A stretch of 64,000 nt of DNA from Vibrio europaeus (GCF_001695575.1 NZ_LUAX01000007.1:558001-622000), one strand, 5' to 3'; counted from the stretch's first letter, positions 44,675 to 53,838 are shown. Made by a program: numbers and translations. Notes: generated by a model not told the origin, from the sequence alone.

Positions 44675-45031
44675 TTAGAATTTTTTCGGTGCGTAGCCTG
44701 TCATCACCTTAAGCTTTAGCTCTTTACCAAGCTTGGTCATTGGGTGAACCACTACTAATCCCTTAACCGACTTCTTTAGCTTACCCATATCCGCTTGCTC
44801 TGCTTTGGTGATCTCGCGTGAAAATGGCATATCCAACAGACTCTTACGCTCTTTGTTCATATCGTAACTCTGCTTATGCTTCATAGAGTTCGCTTTTTTC
44901 GTCAGCTTGTCGATATCGTTGGTAAATTTGGTGATCATTTCTTGGTCACCACGGCCTTTGGCTGCCTCTAGTTTACGTTTGCAGTTCTCTAGACGGTTAT
45001 GGATGCTTTGTAGTTCTTGCTTAAGGCTCAT
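44675..45031 (-). CDS. yibL: YibL-family ribosome-associated protein
   Basis: 118 residues with an N-terminal coiled coil ('QELQSIHNRLENCKRKLEAAKGRGDQEMITKFTNDIDKLTKKANSM') and the strongly conserved C-terminal block 'MPFSREITKAEQADMGKLKKSVKGLVVVHPMTKLGKEL', which matches E. coli YibL nearly residue for residue. YibL co-sediments with ribosomes; its function is unknown. Basic, cytoplasmic, single gene. Confidence 0.9.
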   Translation of the reverse strand: MSLKQELQSIHNRLENCKRKLEAAKGRGDQEMITKFTNDIDKLTKKANSMKHKQSYDMNKERKSLLDMPFSREITKAEQADMGKLKKSVKGLVVVHPMTKLGKELKLKVMTGYAPKKF

Positions 45032-45111
45032 GGTTACACTCTTATAGAAACGGAAAAAGGCGGCGAGTGTAGCACAAGCCCACTCACTGCCCTAATTATA
45101 ATCTTTCAAAT

Positions 45112-45753
45112 CTACTTGTCGTGCTTTAGATCGTACTGATTTACCGCACCTTCAAGCAATCCAAAATCAGCTTGGGTCAAATAACTTCGCAGTGCCGAGA
45201 ACTTCTCTTCTGGCCATTGATAAATTTCCATCGCTAGCAGCTTTGTTATGTTCTCTGGCTCAAAACGATATTTGATGTGCTTGGCTGGATTACCACCAAC
45301 GACAGCATAGGGCTCAACATCTTTAGTCACCACGCTATTAGCAGCGATAACCGCGCCTTCACCAATGGTTACACCTGGCATGATCATCGCTCTCATGCCG
45401 ATCCAAACACCATCGTGAATGATTGTGTCGCCTTTGCTTTGATACGAGCGTTCGACCTCTTCGAGAAAGGGGTATAGACAAAACCAATCGACACGATGGT
45501 TATGGTTACCCCCCATTAAGATAACCGCTTCAGCGGCGATACACACATAATCACCAATATAAAGCTGGTCTATCTCCCATCTTGGATCCCATTGCCTACT
45601 TACCTCATCCCCATGTAAGTAGCGAACAACAGATTGCTCGAACCCATTATCCCAACAATCACTGTAGTAGCTGTGGATGCCTTTTATATGGATGTTCTCG
45701 TTACTGACAACTTCGTGAAGTAACTGAAATTTAGACCAATGTTTTTTAGTCAT
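45112..45753 (-). CDS. CatB/Vat-like xenobiotic acetyltransferase
   Basis: 213-residue left-handed beta-helix acetyltransferase: 'IHIKGIHSYYSDCWDNGFEQSVVRYL', 'IGDYVCIAAEAVILMGGNHNHRVDW' (catalytic-type His), 'HDGVWIGMRAMIMPGVTIGEGAVIAANSVVTKDVEPYAVVGGNPAKHIKYRF'. It is related to, but clearly different from, the CatB at 12299. The true acceptor (chloramphenicol, streptogramin or other) is uncertain. AAGGA lies 7 nt before the ATG. A leader ORF and two competing hairpins upstream suggest antibiotic-responsive attenuation. Confidence 0.82.
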   Translation of the reverse strand: MTKKHWSKFQLLHEVVSNENIHIKGIHSYYSDCWDNGFEQSVVRYLHGDEVSRQWDPRWEIDQLYIGDYVCIAAEAVILMGGNHNHRVDWFCLYPFLEEVERSYQSKGDTIIHDGVWIGMRAMIMPGVTIGEGAVIAANSVVTKDVEPYAVVGGNPAKHIKYRFEPENITKLLAMEIYQWPEEKFSALRSYLTQADFGLLEGAVNQYDLKHDK

Positions 45754-45780
45754 GACAAATTCCTTTGATTAATTGAGTTT

Positions 45781-45803
45781 GCCACGGAACGAATTTTCGT
45801 GGC
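45781..45803 (-). promoter_or_regulatory. hairpin 2 in the acetyltransferase leader
   Basis: GCCACG / CGTGGC stem, 11-nt loop, between the leader ORF and the acetyltransferase ribosome site. It shares three bases (45801-45803) with hairpin 1, so the two cannot both form completely. No U-run follows, so it is not an ordinary terminator. Confidence 0.55.
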
Positions 45804-45833
45804 GTTGTTTACACGTTCAAACTAAACAACGCC
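45801..45833 (-). promoter_or_regulatory. hairpin 1 overlapping the leader ORF stop
   Basis: Perfect 11-bp inverted repeat GGCGTTGTTTA / TAAACAACGCC with an 11-nt loop. In the mRNA its 5' arm lies in the last codons of the leader peptide and its 3' arm contains and follows the UAA, so a ribosome paused there would open it. Confidence 0.65.
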
Positions 45834-45874
45834 ATTTGCACTCTAGGTTGCTTTAATAATGGTTGAGTTTTCAT
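45809..45874 (-). CDS. 21-residue leader peptide before the acetyltransferase
   Basis: Short ORF beginning MKTQPLLKQP and ending FSLNV, with a strong ribosome site AAGGAG 7 nt upstream of the ATG (45882-45887). It ends 55 nt before the acetyltransferase start. Its position and the overlapping hairpins resemble leader peptides of inducible cat and erm genes, where drug-stalled ribosomes expose the resistance gene. No similarity to a known leader peptide was recognised. Confidence 0.6.
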   Translation of the reverse strand: MKTQPLLKQPRVQMALFSLNV

Positions 45875-45971
45875 ATTGAGACTCCTTTGTGCGCGAACTA
45901 TAAGTCAAAGCTTAGAATTTGTGTCAGTATTAAGTGAGTTTATTGATGTAAAAGAACAATAAGGAATGTTT

Positions 45972-46745
45972 ATGCTTTTGCGCTTCGTGCTGCTGCCTTT
46001 GCTCGCTTTCTCAACTCACGCTTTTTCCGCTTCAGATAACATCACCATCCGTTATCTTCAGCCGGATAATAGCGCCGAAGCTAAATTAAAATCAGAGATT
46101 GAGCAAAGTGGTGTTAATCAAACTCTCATTGATCTCTCAGACGACCTGTTCCCTTTTAACAAAACACTTACCGTAGAGTATGGCAGCGAAGATGGGCCAC
46201 TGTACGATCCGGAAAAGCATGTAGTGCAGATGCCATATCACTTTTATCAAGAGGCGTTGGACTACTTCAAAAAGAACAAATATGACGAAAAGTACGGGAA
46301 GTCTGCCGAACTTGGGGCGATGGATACGGTACTTCACACCTTGCTTCATGAAGCTGGGCACGCCTATATTGCCGATCAAAACATCCCTATATTAGGCAAA
46401 GAAGAAGATGCCGTAGACAATTTTGCCGCAGTAATGATGATTGAGTACGTTGAGAACGGCGAAGATGCTGCCATTAGCGCTGCGGATATGTTTGCTTTTG
46501 AGTCAGAAGACAAACCCGATTACTATGAGTTTGGCGAGTACATTGATGAACACAGCTTCGACTTGCAACGCTATTTTTCAACGCTTTGTTTAGTTTACGG
46601 CAGCAACCCAGACAAACATCAGAACTTACTCGATGAAGTCGAAAACGACTACCTTACTGACCGTAAAGACTTCTGTGTGTTCCAATACCAGAACATCGCC
46701 CAGAATTGGCACAACTACTTAAATGTAGAAGTGGTTGATCAATAA
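45972..46745 (+). CDS. exported DUF4344 putative metallopeptidase
   Basis: 257 residues with a signal peptide (MLLRFVLLPLLAFSTHAFSA, cleavage near 20). A zinc-protease motif is visible in 'LLHEAGHAYI' (HExxH) with a downstream acidic stretch 'GKEEDAVDNFAAVMMIEY' supplying a likely third ligand, as in PF14247/DUF4344. ATG 45972 is used because AAGGA is 6 nt upstream; the ATG at 45966 abuts the ribosome site. Substrate unknown. 37 bp before a DCC gene, possibly co-transcribed. Confidence 0.82.
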   Translation: MLLRFVLLPLLAFSTHAFSASDNITIRYLQPDNSAEAKLKSEIEQSGVNQTLIDLSDDLFPFNKTLTVEYGSEDGPLYDPEKHVVQMPYHFYQEALDYFKKNKYDEKYGKSAELGAMDTVLHTLLHEAGHAYIADQNIPILGKEEDAVDNFAAVMMIEYVENGEDAAISAADMFAFESEDKPDYYEFGEYIDEHSFDLQRYFSTLCLVYGSNPDKHQNLLDEVENDYLTDRKDFCVFQYQNIAQNWHNYLNVEVVDQ

Positions 46746-46782
46746 GTTAAAGAACGTCGTAGAAAGCTAAAAAGGAGCCCAT

Positions 46783-47169
46783 ATGCCTACACTCACTCTG
46801 TTCTACGACGGTCACTGCCCACTTTGCGTTAAAGAAATGAACAAACTCAAAGGGTACGACACACATTCCCAACTACTTCTCGTCGATACACACTCACCTA
46901 TGTTCGACGACTATCCAAATATCGATGCACAAAAAGCCGCGAAAATATTGCACGCAGTCGACGATAAAGGCACGCTAATTTTAGGGCTCGACGCCATTCA
47001 CTGCGCATGGAAATTAGTTGGTAAAGGTTGGCTGTATGCTCCGCTTAGATGGCCATTGATTAAACCCATTGCAGACTGGGCTTACATCAAATTCGCCAAC
47101 AATCGATACCAGATATCTAAGTTATTGACCGGAAAGGCTAAGTGCGACAGCGGTCAATGTTTTCGCTAG
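46783..47169 (+). CDS. DCC-type thiol-disulfide oxidoreductase family protein (DUF393)
   Basis: 128 residues with the name-giving 'YDGHCPLCVKEM' (CxxC, residues 14-17) near the N-terminus and 'GLDAIHCAWKLVGKGWLYAPLRWPLIKPIADWAYIKFANNRYQIS', typical of DUF393. Predicted thioredoxin-like fold without a signal peptide; the partner is unknown. AAGGAG lies before the start. Confidence 0.85.
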   Translation: MPTLTLFYDGHCPLCVKEMNKLKGYDTHSQLLLVDTHSPMFDDYPNIDAQKAAKILHAVDDKGTLILGLDAIHCAWKLVGKGWLYAPLRWPLIKPIADWAYIKFANNRYQISKLLTGKAKCDSGQCFR

Positions 47170-47368
47170 ATTCTACTAACGTCTAACTCATAAGACCTAT
47201 AAACCCTTCAAGAATCACAGCCATTTGCCGATAAATTGGCTAATCTTATATTTATAAACTTTTGGTCTATAAGCATGATTCCAATAACCAAGCTCTCGTC
47301 TTAGAAGATTAAGCACAACGTTTTGTCTCTGAGTTGGGAAGCCATTATTACTAAAACAGGAAGTTTGT

Positions 47369-49030
47369 ATGAGTCTTACTATTCGTAGCCGCCTCTACAT
47401 TTTGGCACTGGTTCCGCTGCTAGTCATTGCATTAGGTATGTTGAGTTTTACCTACATGAAAACCACTGAGCTCAATCAGCAGCAGATAGAAGTTACCCGC
47501 ACTAACATGATGAACATGAAAAAAGCGGAGCTTCGAAACTACCTTCAAATGGCAAAATCTGCTGTTCAACCGTTCCTCGATCGAGGAGCAAGCTTAGAAG
47601 AAGCTTACCCTACTTTAAAAACACTTGAGTACGGCAAATCAGGTTATGTGTTTGGCTACGACTCTAAAGGTATCCGTCGTGTCCAAGGTAGCAGCGAAAA
47701 AGGGATTGGTGAAAGCTACTGGAATCTGCAAGATAAGCAAGGCAACTATCTCATTCAGGATCTTATTCGCAACGCTAAAACGGGCGAGTTCACCACCTAT
47801 TATTTCCCTAAGCCCGGAGAAACGGTCGCTCTACCTAAGCTGAGCTACTCAATCTTTATCCCTGAATGGGATCTGATGATAGGGACAGGTTTCTATACCG
47901 ATGATATAGATGCGATTATCGCTGAAATGGAAAATGCCACCACCAGCGCACTGCAAACCACGCTTTCAGCCATTATTGTGTTCTGTTTGGTGATAGCAGG
48001 TATTGTTGCTGTCTTCGCTGTTGCAGTGAACCGCACCATCATGAAACCACTTGAAATGTTTGATGAGTCGATTAGCTCGTTCGCAAGTGGTGACGCAGAT
48101 TTAACCGCTCGTATGGATGACTTCAAAGCGCCTGAATTCTCTCAACTAAGTAAGAACTTCAATGCCTTTGTTGCAAGCCTACAAACCATTATCAGTAGCG
48201 TTAGTAATGTGGGGCAACAAGTTGTTTCCGAAACCAACAACATGTCGCAGCGTGCCGCTAAAGTTGACGAACTAGCAACAGGGCAACGTGAAGAGACAGA
48301 GCAAGTCGCTACCGCAATGACAGAGATGACAACCACTGCAGGTGAGATTTCAAACAACGCTAGCCAAGCGGCCGATTCTGCCAAAGAAGCTGATGACAAC
48401 GCTAAAGAAGCGCAAGGCATTGTTAATTCAGCAGCTCAGTCTGTTGAAGCACTAGCGGAAGAGGTCTCCCAAGCAAGTGGAGTAATTTCTCGCTTAGAGG
48501 GTGACGTACAAAACATTTCATCTTCTCTTGAGGTGATTCAAGATATTGCCGAGCAAACTAACCTGCTAGCACTGAACGCAGCGATTGAGGCCGCTCGTGC
48601 GGGCGAACAAGGCCGAGGCTTTGCCGTTGTTGCTGATGAGGTACGTAAGCTAGCAAGTCGTACTCAAGACAGTACCGGTGAAATCCATAAAATGATTGAG
48701 CAGTTAAAAGCCGCCTCTGATGATGCAGTAAAAGCCATGGAATCAAGTCAGAGACGTGGCGCAAGCACTGTAGAAGAAGCTAATGCCGCTGCTCAGGCGC
48801 TGATTCAAATCCAAGAATCTATCGGCACTATCATGGATATGAACTCGCTGATTGCAACCGCGACAGAGGAACAGAGCTTAGTTGGTCAGGAAATCTCACA
48901 ACGTATTGTGGTCATTTCTGATCAAAGCTCTCAATCTGCTGAACTGGCCAATGAAAACCGCTCGGGTAGCCAAGAGCTCAACCATAGAGCGAACGAACTA
49001 TACGAGTTGGTTGACCGCTTTACGGTTTAA
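47369..49030 (+). CDS. methyl-accepting chemotaxis protein, single Cache sensor
   Basis: 553-residue transmembrane chemoreceptor. TM1 at about 10-30, periplasmic sCache_2-like domain about 35-190 ('GKSGYVFGYDSKG', 'LSYSIFIPEWDLMIGTGFYTDDID'), TM2 about 192-216, HAMP ('NRTIMKPLEMFDESISSFASGDADLTARM'), then the signalling hairpin 'QTNLLALNAAIEAARAGEQGRGFAVVADEVRKLASRT'. No C-terminal CheR/CheB tether pentapeptide is seen. sCache_2 receptors often sense small carboxylates; the ligand is unknown. Confidence 0.9.
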   Translation: MSLTIRSRLYILALVPLLVIALGMLSFTYMKTTELNQQQIEVTRTNMMNMKKAELRNYLQMAKSAVQPFLDRGASLEEAYPTLKTLEYGKSGYVFGYDSKGIRRVQGSSEKGIGESYWNLQDKQGNYLIQDLIRNAKTGEFTTYYFPKPGETVALPKLSYSIFIPEWDLMIGTGFYTDDIDAIIAEMENATTSALQTTLSAIIVFCLVIAGIVAVFAVAVNRTIMKPLEMFDESISSFASGDADLTARMDDFKAPEFSQLSKNFNAFVASLQTIISSVSNVGQQVVSETNNMSQRAAKVDELATGQREETEQVATAMTEMTTTAGEISNNASQAADSAKEADDNAKEAQGIVNSAAQSVEALAEEVSQASGVISRLEGDVQNISSSLEVIQDIAEQTNLLALNAAIEAARAGEQGRGFAVVADEVRKLASRTQDSTGEIHKMIEQLKAASDDAVKAMESSQRRGASTVEEANAAAQALIQIQESIGTIMDMNSLIATATEEQSLVGQEISQRIVVISDQSSQSAELANENRSGSQELNHRANELYELVDRFTV

Positions 49031-49047
49031 CTAGCAGTACAAACAAA

Positions 49048-49080
49048 AACGCCCTAAACCAAACGGTTAGGGCGTTTTTT
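49048..49080. terminator. bidirectional intrinsic terminator
   Basis: Perfect 10-bp stem AACGCCCTAA / TTAGGGCGTT with six Ts on the plus strand and an A-rich 5' side; between the convergent MCP and aldehyde dehydrogenase genes. Confidence 0.85.
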
Positions 49081-49099
49081 ATATCTCAACTAGTCGCGT

Positions 49100-50527
49100 T
49101 TAATTACCACCAAAACAGAGGTATTTCACATCCATATACTCGTCAATTCCTTGCTTGGCACCTTCTCTACCAATCCCTGATTGCTTAACGCCACCGAACG
49201 GAGCGGCTTCTGTCGAAATAATCCCGTCATTAATACCCACCATCCCATATTGCAACGCTTCAGCTATTTTCCAGACTCGGTGAATATTCTGACTGTAGAA
49301 GTAGGCAGCCAATCCGTAGATGGTATCGTTAGCCATCTCTATCAATTGTTCGTCACTGTCAAAAGAAATCACCGGAGCAACAGGCCCAAAGATTTCTTGA
49401 TGTACGATCTCCATATTATGCGAGACACCTTTTAACACCAGTGGCTGCATAAACAGCCCATCTAACGATTGCAATGGAGTCACAGGAATAGCACCTTGTT
49501 CAATCGCCCCATCTATCAAGGCTTGGATGTTCTGTTTTGCAGCTTCACTGACGACTGGACCAATAGTAACACCAGACTCTAGACCATTACCTACCGTTAG
49601 TTTTTGCACCTCTGCATCAAACTTAGCGACAAATTCTTCGTACACACTTTCATGTATATAGAAGCGGTTAGCGCACACGCAAGTTTGACCTGCATTACGA
49701 AACTTAGAGGCCATCGCCCCTGCGACTGCGGCGTCAATATCAGCATCTTCAAAGACAATAAATGGCGCATTGCCTCCTAGCTCCATTGAAGTGCGTTTAA
49801 TATCATGAGCACTCTGCTGCATCAAAATGCTACCGACCTGAGTTGAACCAGTAAAAGAGAGCTTACGAATCAAAGGGTGAGAGGTAAATATCGCTCCCAC
49901 TGCTTTAGGGTCAGAGCCAAGCACGACTTGCAGCACATCGCGTGGAATTCCTGCTTGATACGCAAGCTCTGCCACCGCAAACGCACATAAAGGTGTTAGC
50001 TCTGAAGGCTTAACAATAAAACTGCAGCCTGCCGCTAAAGCAGGGGCAGCTTTACGTGTGATCATTGCGATTGGAAAGTTCCATGGAGTAATTGCGCAAG
50101 CGACACCTACTGGCTGCTTGATGGTAACTAGGCGCTTGTCCTGACTAGGCGCAGGAATCGTCTCACCGTAAGTACGTTTCGCTTCTTCTGCAAACCACTC
50201 AACGAAGCTCGCACCATATAGCACTTCACCTTGGGCCTCGGTAATAGGCTTACCTTGCTCCAAAGTCATTAATCTCGCTAAATCATCTTTGTTGTCTAAC
50301 AGCAATCGGAACCACTGTTGCAGCAAATTAGAGCGAGCCTTAGCAGGTAGCGTCGCCCACTCTTTTTGAGCGCTATGTGCTCTCTCTATACCAGCAACTA
50401 TATCTTGTTCAGTGGATATAGGTGCAAAGCCTAAACTTTCGCCCGTGGCAGGGTTTGTGACCTTAAGGCGTTGGTCATTATTTGCTGCCATGAATGAGAC
50501 AAGGCTCTGATTAGTGAGTAACTGCAT
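49100..50527 (-). CDS. gabD: NAD(P)-dependent succinate-semialdehyde dehydrogenase-like aldehyde dehydrogenase
   Basis: 475 residues. Rossmann block 'ITPWNFPIAMITRKAAPALAAGC', 'FTGSTQVG', catalytic Glu in 'MELGGNAPFIVFEDAD' and Cys in 'FRNAGQTCVCANRFYIH', and the GabD-like C-terminus 'FGGVKQSGIGREGAKQGIDEYMDVKYLC'. It probably oxidises succinic semialdehyde to succinate in 4-aminobutyrate breakdown, but no GabT neighbour is present, so another aldehyde is possible. AAGGA 6 nt before ATG 50527. Confidence 0.85.
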   Translation of the reverse strand: MQLLTNQSLVSFMAANNDQRLKVTNPATGESLGFAPISTEQDIVAGIERAHSAQKEWATLPAKARSNLLQQWFRLLLDNKDDLARLMTLEQGKPITEAQGEVLYGASFVEWFAEEAKRTYGETIPAPSQDKRLVTIKQPVGVACAITPWNFPIAMITRKAAPALAAGCSFIVKPSELTPLCAFAVAELAYQAGIPRDVLQVVLGSDPKAVGAIFTSHPLIRKLSFTGSTQVGSILMQQSAHDIKRTSMELGGNAPFIVFEDADIDAAVAGAMASKFRNAGQTCVCANRFYIHESVYEEFVAKFDAEVQKLTVGNGLESGVTIGPVVSEAAKQNIQALIDGAIEQGAIPVTPLQSLDGLFMQPLVLKGVSHNMEIVHQEIFGPVAPVISFDSDEQLIEMANDTIYGLAAYFYSQNIHRVWKIAEALQYGMVGINDGIISTEAAPFGGVKQSGIGREGAKQGIDEYMDVKYLCFGGN

Positions 50528-50639
50528 GGTAATTCCTTATGGATAAGCGCGAAGTCCTTACTATCTATCATACTGCACTTGGCTTTTTCGTCAGCTAAAC
50601 GTAAATAGCACTTACTGTTTTTGATAAAATAAATTGCGT

Positions 50640-50667
50640 AAAAAGCCCTATCAAATATTGATAGGGC
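50640..50667 (-). terminator. intrinsic terminator of the SDR-MFS-OYE operon
   Basis: GCCCTATCAA / TTGATAGGGC stem with a 3-nt loop and five Us on the minus strand, 60 bp after the OYE stop. Confidence 0.85.
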
Positions 50668-50728
50668 AGATCTTTAACTCGTTTAGTGTTTTTATTGCGA
50701 CAAACTGGCAGTGCATTCAACGCTACAT

Positions 50729-51835
50729 TTATTGGGCACTAGCTTCCGGTAAGTTGGAGTAATCGGTATAACCGACCTCATTGCCACCAAATAGGGTCGA
50801 ACCGTCAAGTTCCGCTAGCGGCTGTCTGTGTTTTAGACGTTCAACCAAATCAGGATTAGAGACAAACGGACGCCCAAACGCGACCAGATCGGCATAACCT
50901 TTTTCAAGCACGTCATTGGCACGTTCTAGAGTGTAACTTCCCGCGACGATAATGGTATTGGTGAAATACTCGCGTAGCTCAATGCGGAAACTTTCTGGTA
51001 TCTCTGGGGCATCATCCCAATCCGCTTCCGACAAATGTAAGTAGGCAATATTTCTATCCTGAAGCTGTTTCGCTGCCTGCAAAATTGTTGGCACAATATC
51101 TGGGCAGTTCATATCTTTAAAGGTAATAAAGGGAGCAAGCCTCACACCAACACGACTTGCACCAATAGCAGCGCTGACTGCATCGACAACATCGAATAAA
51201 AAGCGCAGGCGATTTTCTCTGCTTCCTCCATAGCTGTCTGTCCGATGATTGGAGTTGGTTCGTAAGAACTGGTCGATAAGATAGCCATTGCCGCCATGAA
51301 TTTCGACACCATCAAAACCCGCTTCAACTGCCCGCTTGGCCGCATTGGCAAAATCTTGAACAACGCGATCAATGTCCTTCTGCGTCATAGCTCTTGGCTC
51401 AACACAATCCACCATATTGCCATGGCCCTGTTCGTCGGCAATCCAGACTTGTGTTTCAACTGGCTTCAATGCCGAAGGGGCTACTGGCAACTCGCCGTTT
51501 TGAAATACAGGATGTGAGACTCGACCAACATGCCATAGCTGACAAAACATCGCAGCGCCTTGCTGCTTAACGCCTTGAGTGATTTGCTTCCAGCCAGTGA
51601 CTTGCTCATCGGTATAAACCCCAGGGGTAAATGAGTAACCTTGCGAGTCATCTGAGATTTGAGTCGCTTCGGAGATGATCAGTCCAGCGCTAGCTCGTTG
51701 CTTATAGTAAGTCGCCATCACCTGATTAGGAATATTGCCCGGCTGACTGGTTCTCGCCCGAGTCATTGGTGCCATTACCACACGATTTTGCAGTTTAAGG
51801 GATTGAAGCTGCGTTGGTTTAAAGAGTTTACTCAT
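50729..51835 (-). CDS. old yellow enzyme-family alkene reductase (NemA-like)
   Basis: 368-residue FMN flavoprotein reducing activated C=C bonds with NAD(P)H, or reducing N-ethylmaleimide and nitro compounds. Motifs: 'LQNRVVMAPMTRAR', 'CQLWHVGRVSH', 'GFDGVEIHGGNGYLIDQFLRTNSNHRTDSYGGSRENR' and 'ADLVAFGRPFVSNPDL'. ATG 51835 has AAGGA 7 nt upstream. Last gene of the SDR-MFS-OYE unit, 74 bp after the transporter gene. Confidence 0.88.
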   Translation of the reverse strand: MSKLFKPTQLQSLKLQNRVVMAPMTRARTSQPGNIPNQVMATYYKQRASAGLIISEATQISDDSQGYSFTPGVYTDEQVTGWKQITQGVKQQGAAMFCQLWHVGRVSHPVFQNGELPVAPSALKPVETQVWIADEQGHGNMVDCVEPRAMTQKDIDRVVQDFANAAKRAVEAGFDGVEIHGGNGYLIDQFLRTNSNHRTDSYGGSRENRLRFLFDVVDAVSAAIGASRVGVRLAPFITFKDMNCPDIVPTILQAAKQLQDRNIAYLHLSEADWDDAPEIPESFRIELREYFTNTIIVAGSYTLERANDVLEKGYADLVAFGRPFVSNPDLVERLKHRQPLAELDGSTLFGGNEVGYTDYSNLPEASAQ

Positions 51836-51909
51836 GATGAGTTCCTTTTCATTGGGGCAGCCAGACAACTGTTCTGGCTGCAAATACTGAGGTGATTGGT
51901 CGGAATAAG

Positions 51910-53088
51910 TTAGTTGGTGACACTAACGGATTGCGGATTTTCTCCACGGTTGGCTTTGGCGATAAACAGCAAACCAATGAGTGGAACAATGATGGCGGCA
52001 TAAGGAATCATGCTTGCTCCCAGTTGGCTATCGAGAACCATCCCACCTAAGAATCCGCCAAATGCATTAGCTAGGTTGAAAGCAGAGATATTGGCTGTTG
52101 CGGCCAGTTCTTGGCCCTCACCACCGTGGTTCATCACTCGTAGCTGCATTGCAGGCACATTGGCGAAAGAAGCGATACCAAACACAAAGGCTGTTGCAAC
52201 AAACATTACTTTGCTTTCGACAGCCACACCCACCAGCAGCAGCGATACAATCATGGCTACGGCCCAAAACATTGATGCTTTTTGTAAATTTTTGTCTGAC
52301 GAACGACCACCCATGGTGTTACCGACAATCAGTCCCACACCGACAATGACCAGAATCCAAGTCACTGCGCTCTCGCCGAAACCCGTGACGTGCATCGCGA
52401 TAGGAGCTAGGTAGCCATACAGGGTCATAAAGCCAGACCAAGCAAACACTGTGATAGTTAAGCTAATAATAAGCATGGGATTTTTGAATGCAGCTAACTG
52501 CGCCTTCACATCTTTCGCTTCACCGTGACCTGTCGACTTAATGACAGAAGTGATGAAGAACAGTGCGACCAATCCAAATGCAGCCACGGTTAGAAATGTA
52601 GTGTGCCAACCGAACTGTAAACCAATCCAAGTCCCTCCGGGAACACCTAGCACGTTTGCCAAAGTTAAGCCCGCAAACATCTGTCCAACCGCTCGCCCAG
52701 CCATTTTCTCTGAAACAAGGTTCGTCGCAACGACTGCACCAATACCATAGAAAGGACCTTGAACTAGACCAGTAATAACCCGGCTAATCATCAGAGTTAG
52801 ATAGTTCGGTGCAAAAGCTGATAACACATTACCCGCTATAAACAGAACCATCAGCCCTGCGAGTACCATTTTCTTGTTGAATCTGGCGAGATAAATGGTC
52901 AGCAATGGCCCACCGAATACAATCGCGAGCGCGTATGCACTAATCAGGTAACCAGCTTGTCCCTCAGAAATGGATAGCGAATGTGCCACCTGAGGAAGGA
53001 TGCCAGCAATAACAAACTCGGCAGTACCGATAGCAAAAGCTGCAAGCGTCAAGATCCATACCTGCAGCGGCATTTTTTCTTTGTTCAT
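51910..53088 (-). CDS. MFS transporter, DHA1-type drug/arabinose-efflux-like
   Basis: 392 residues with twelve predicted membrane helices, starting 'WILTLAAFAIGTAEFVIAGILPQVAHSL' and containing 'YALAIVFGGPLLTIYLARF' and 'GLVQGPFYGIGAVVATNLV'. Similar in layout to YdhP/AraJ-type effluxers. With an upstream SDR and a downstream OYE reductase, export of a toxic electrophile or its product is plausible. Substrate unknown. Confidence 0.83.
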   Translation of the reverse strand: MNKEKMPLQVWILTLAAFAIGTAEFVIAGILPQVAHSLSISEGQAGYLISAYALAIVFGGPLLTIYLARFNKKMVLAGLMVLFIAGNVLSAFAPNYLTLMISRVITGLVQGPFYGIGAVVATNLVSEKMAGRAVGQMFAGLTLANVLGVPGGTWIGLQFGWHTTFLTVAAFGLVALFFITSVIKSTGHGEAKDVKAQLAAFKNPMLIISLTITVFAWSGFMTLYGYLAPIAMHVTGFGESAVTWILVIVGVGLIVGNTMGGRSSDKNLQKASMFWAVAMIVSLLLVGVAVESKVMFVATAFVFGIASFANVPAMQLRVMNHGGEGQELAATANISAFNLANAFGGFLGGMVLDSQLGASMIPYAAIIVPLIGLLFIAKANRGENPQSVSVTN

Positions 53089-53169
53089 TGGAATATCTCT
53101 ATTTAAATCTAATGTGGAACATAGGCACCAACGACTCTAGTTGCTGATACCTAATATTCGCGGAATAAA

Positions 53170-53838
53170 TCAACCAAGCAACGCGCCGCCATCGACATCA
53201 AGCACGGCACCTGTCATGTAGGTGTTTTGAATCGCAAACTGGTAAACCGCCGCCACATCGCTCGCTTCTCCGACCTTTCCAACAGGCAGGCTCTGTTGCG
53301 TTTTTTCGTACATGGCATTTCTATCTGCTTCAGCCATGCCTTGATATGCCTCGGTTTTCGTTAATCCTGGGCTTACAACATTGACCCGAATCGGAGCCAG
53401 TTCTTTCGCTAACACTTTTGCCGTCGCTTCCATTGCTGCATTGATCGCGGTTTTTACATAGGTATTGGCGACGACTTTGCGCGACAACATGCCCGAGGTA
53501 AGGGTGATAGAGCCGCCTTTCTTCACATAACGAGCACCGTGTTTTGCCGCATTAATTGCTCCCCAGAATTTAGTATCAAATGCGTACTTGGCTTGAGAAA
53601 CCTCAACGTCTATCACCTTGCCTGCCGGAGCGTAAGATCCCGCAGTCACAATAAGGTGGTCAAAAGCGCCTATCGTTTCGAAGTAGTGGTAAACCGCCTG
53701 CTCATCGCTAATATCTAGTCCTGTTTTGCGACTGGCGACATGTACGATGCTGTTATCACTGGCTAATTGTTTAGCGAGCTCCGCACCAATACCTGATGTT
53801 CCACCGAGGACAACGTATACCGTTTTGTCTGTTTTCAT
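53170..53838 (-). CDS. short-chain dehydrogenase/reductase
   Basis: 222-residue Rossmann-fold oxidoreductase: 'VVLGGTSGIGAELAKQL' (glycine motif), 'DHLIVTAGSYAPAG', 'GSITLTSGMLSRK' and a C-terminal 'VNVVSPGLTKTEAYQG'. The usual YxxxK is represented by 'NTYVKTAINAAMEATAK', Y followed three residues later by the unusual spacing 'YVK', so the catalytic tyrosine assignment is uncertain. ATG 53838 with GGAG 9 nt upstream; first gene of the operon, divergent from LysR. Confidence 0.82.
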   Translation of the reverse strand: MKTDKTVYVVLGGTSGIGAELAKQLASDNSIVHVASRKTGLDISDEQAVYHYFETIGAFDHLIVTAGSYAPAGKVIDVEVSQAKYAFDTKFWGAINAAKHGARYVKKGGSITLTSGMLSRKVVANTYVKTAINAAMEATAKVLAKELAPIRVNVVSPGLTKTEAYQGMAEADRNAMYEKTQQSLPVGKVGEASDVAAVYQFAIQNTYMTGAVLDVDGGALLG

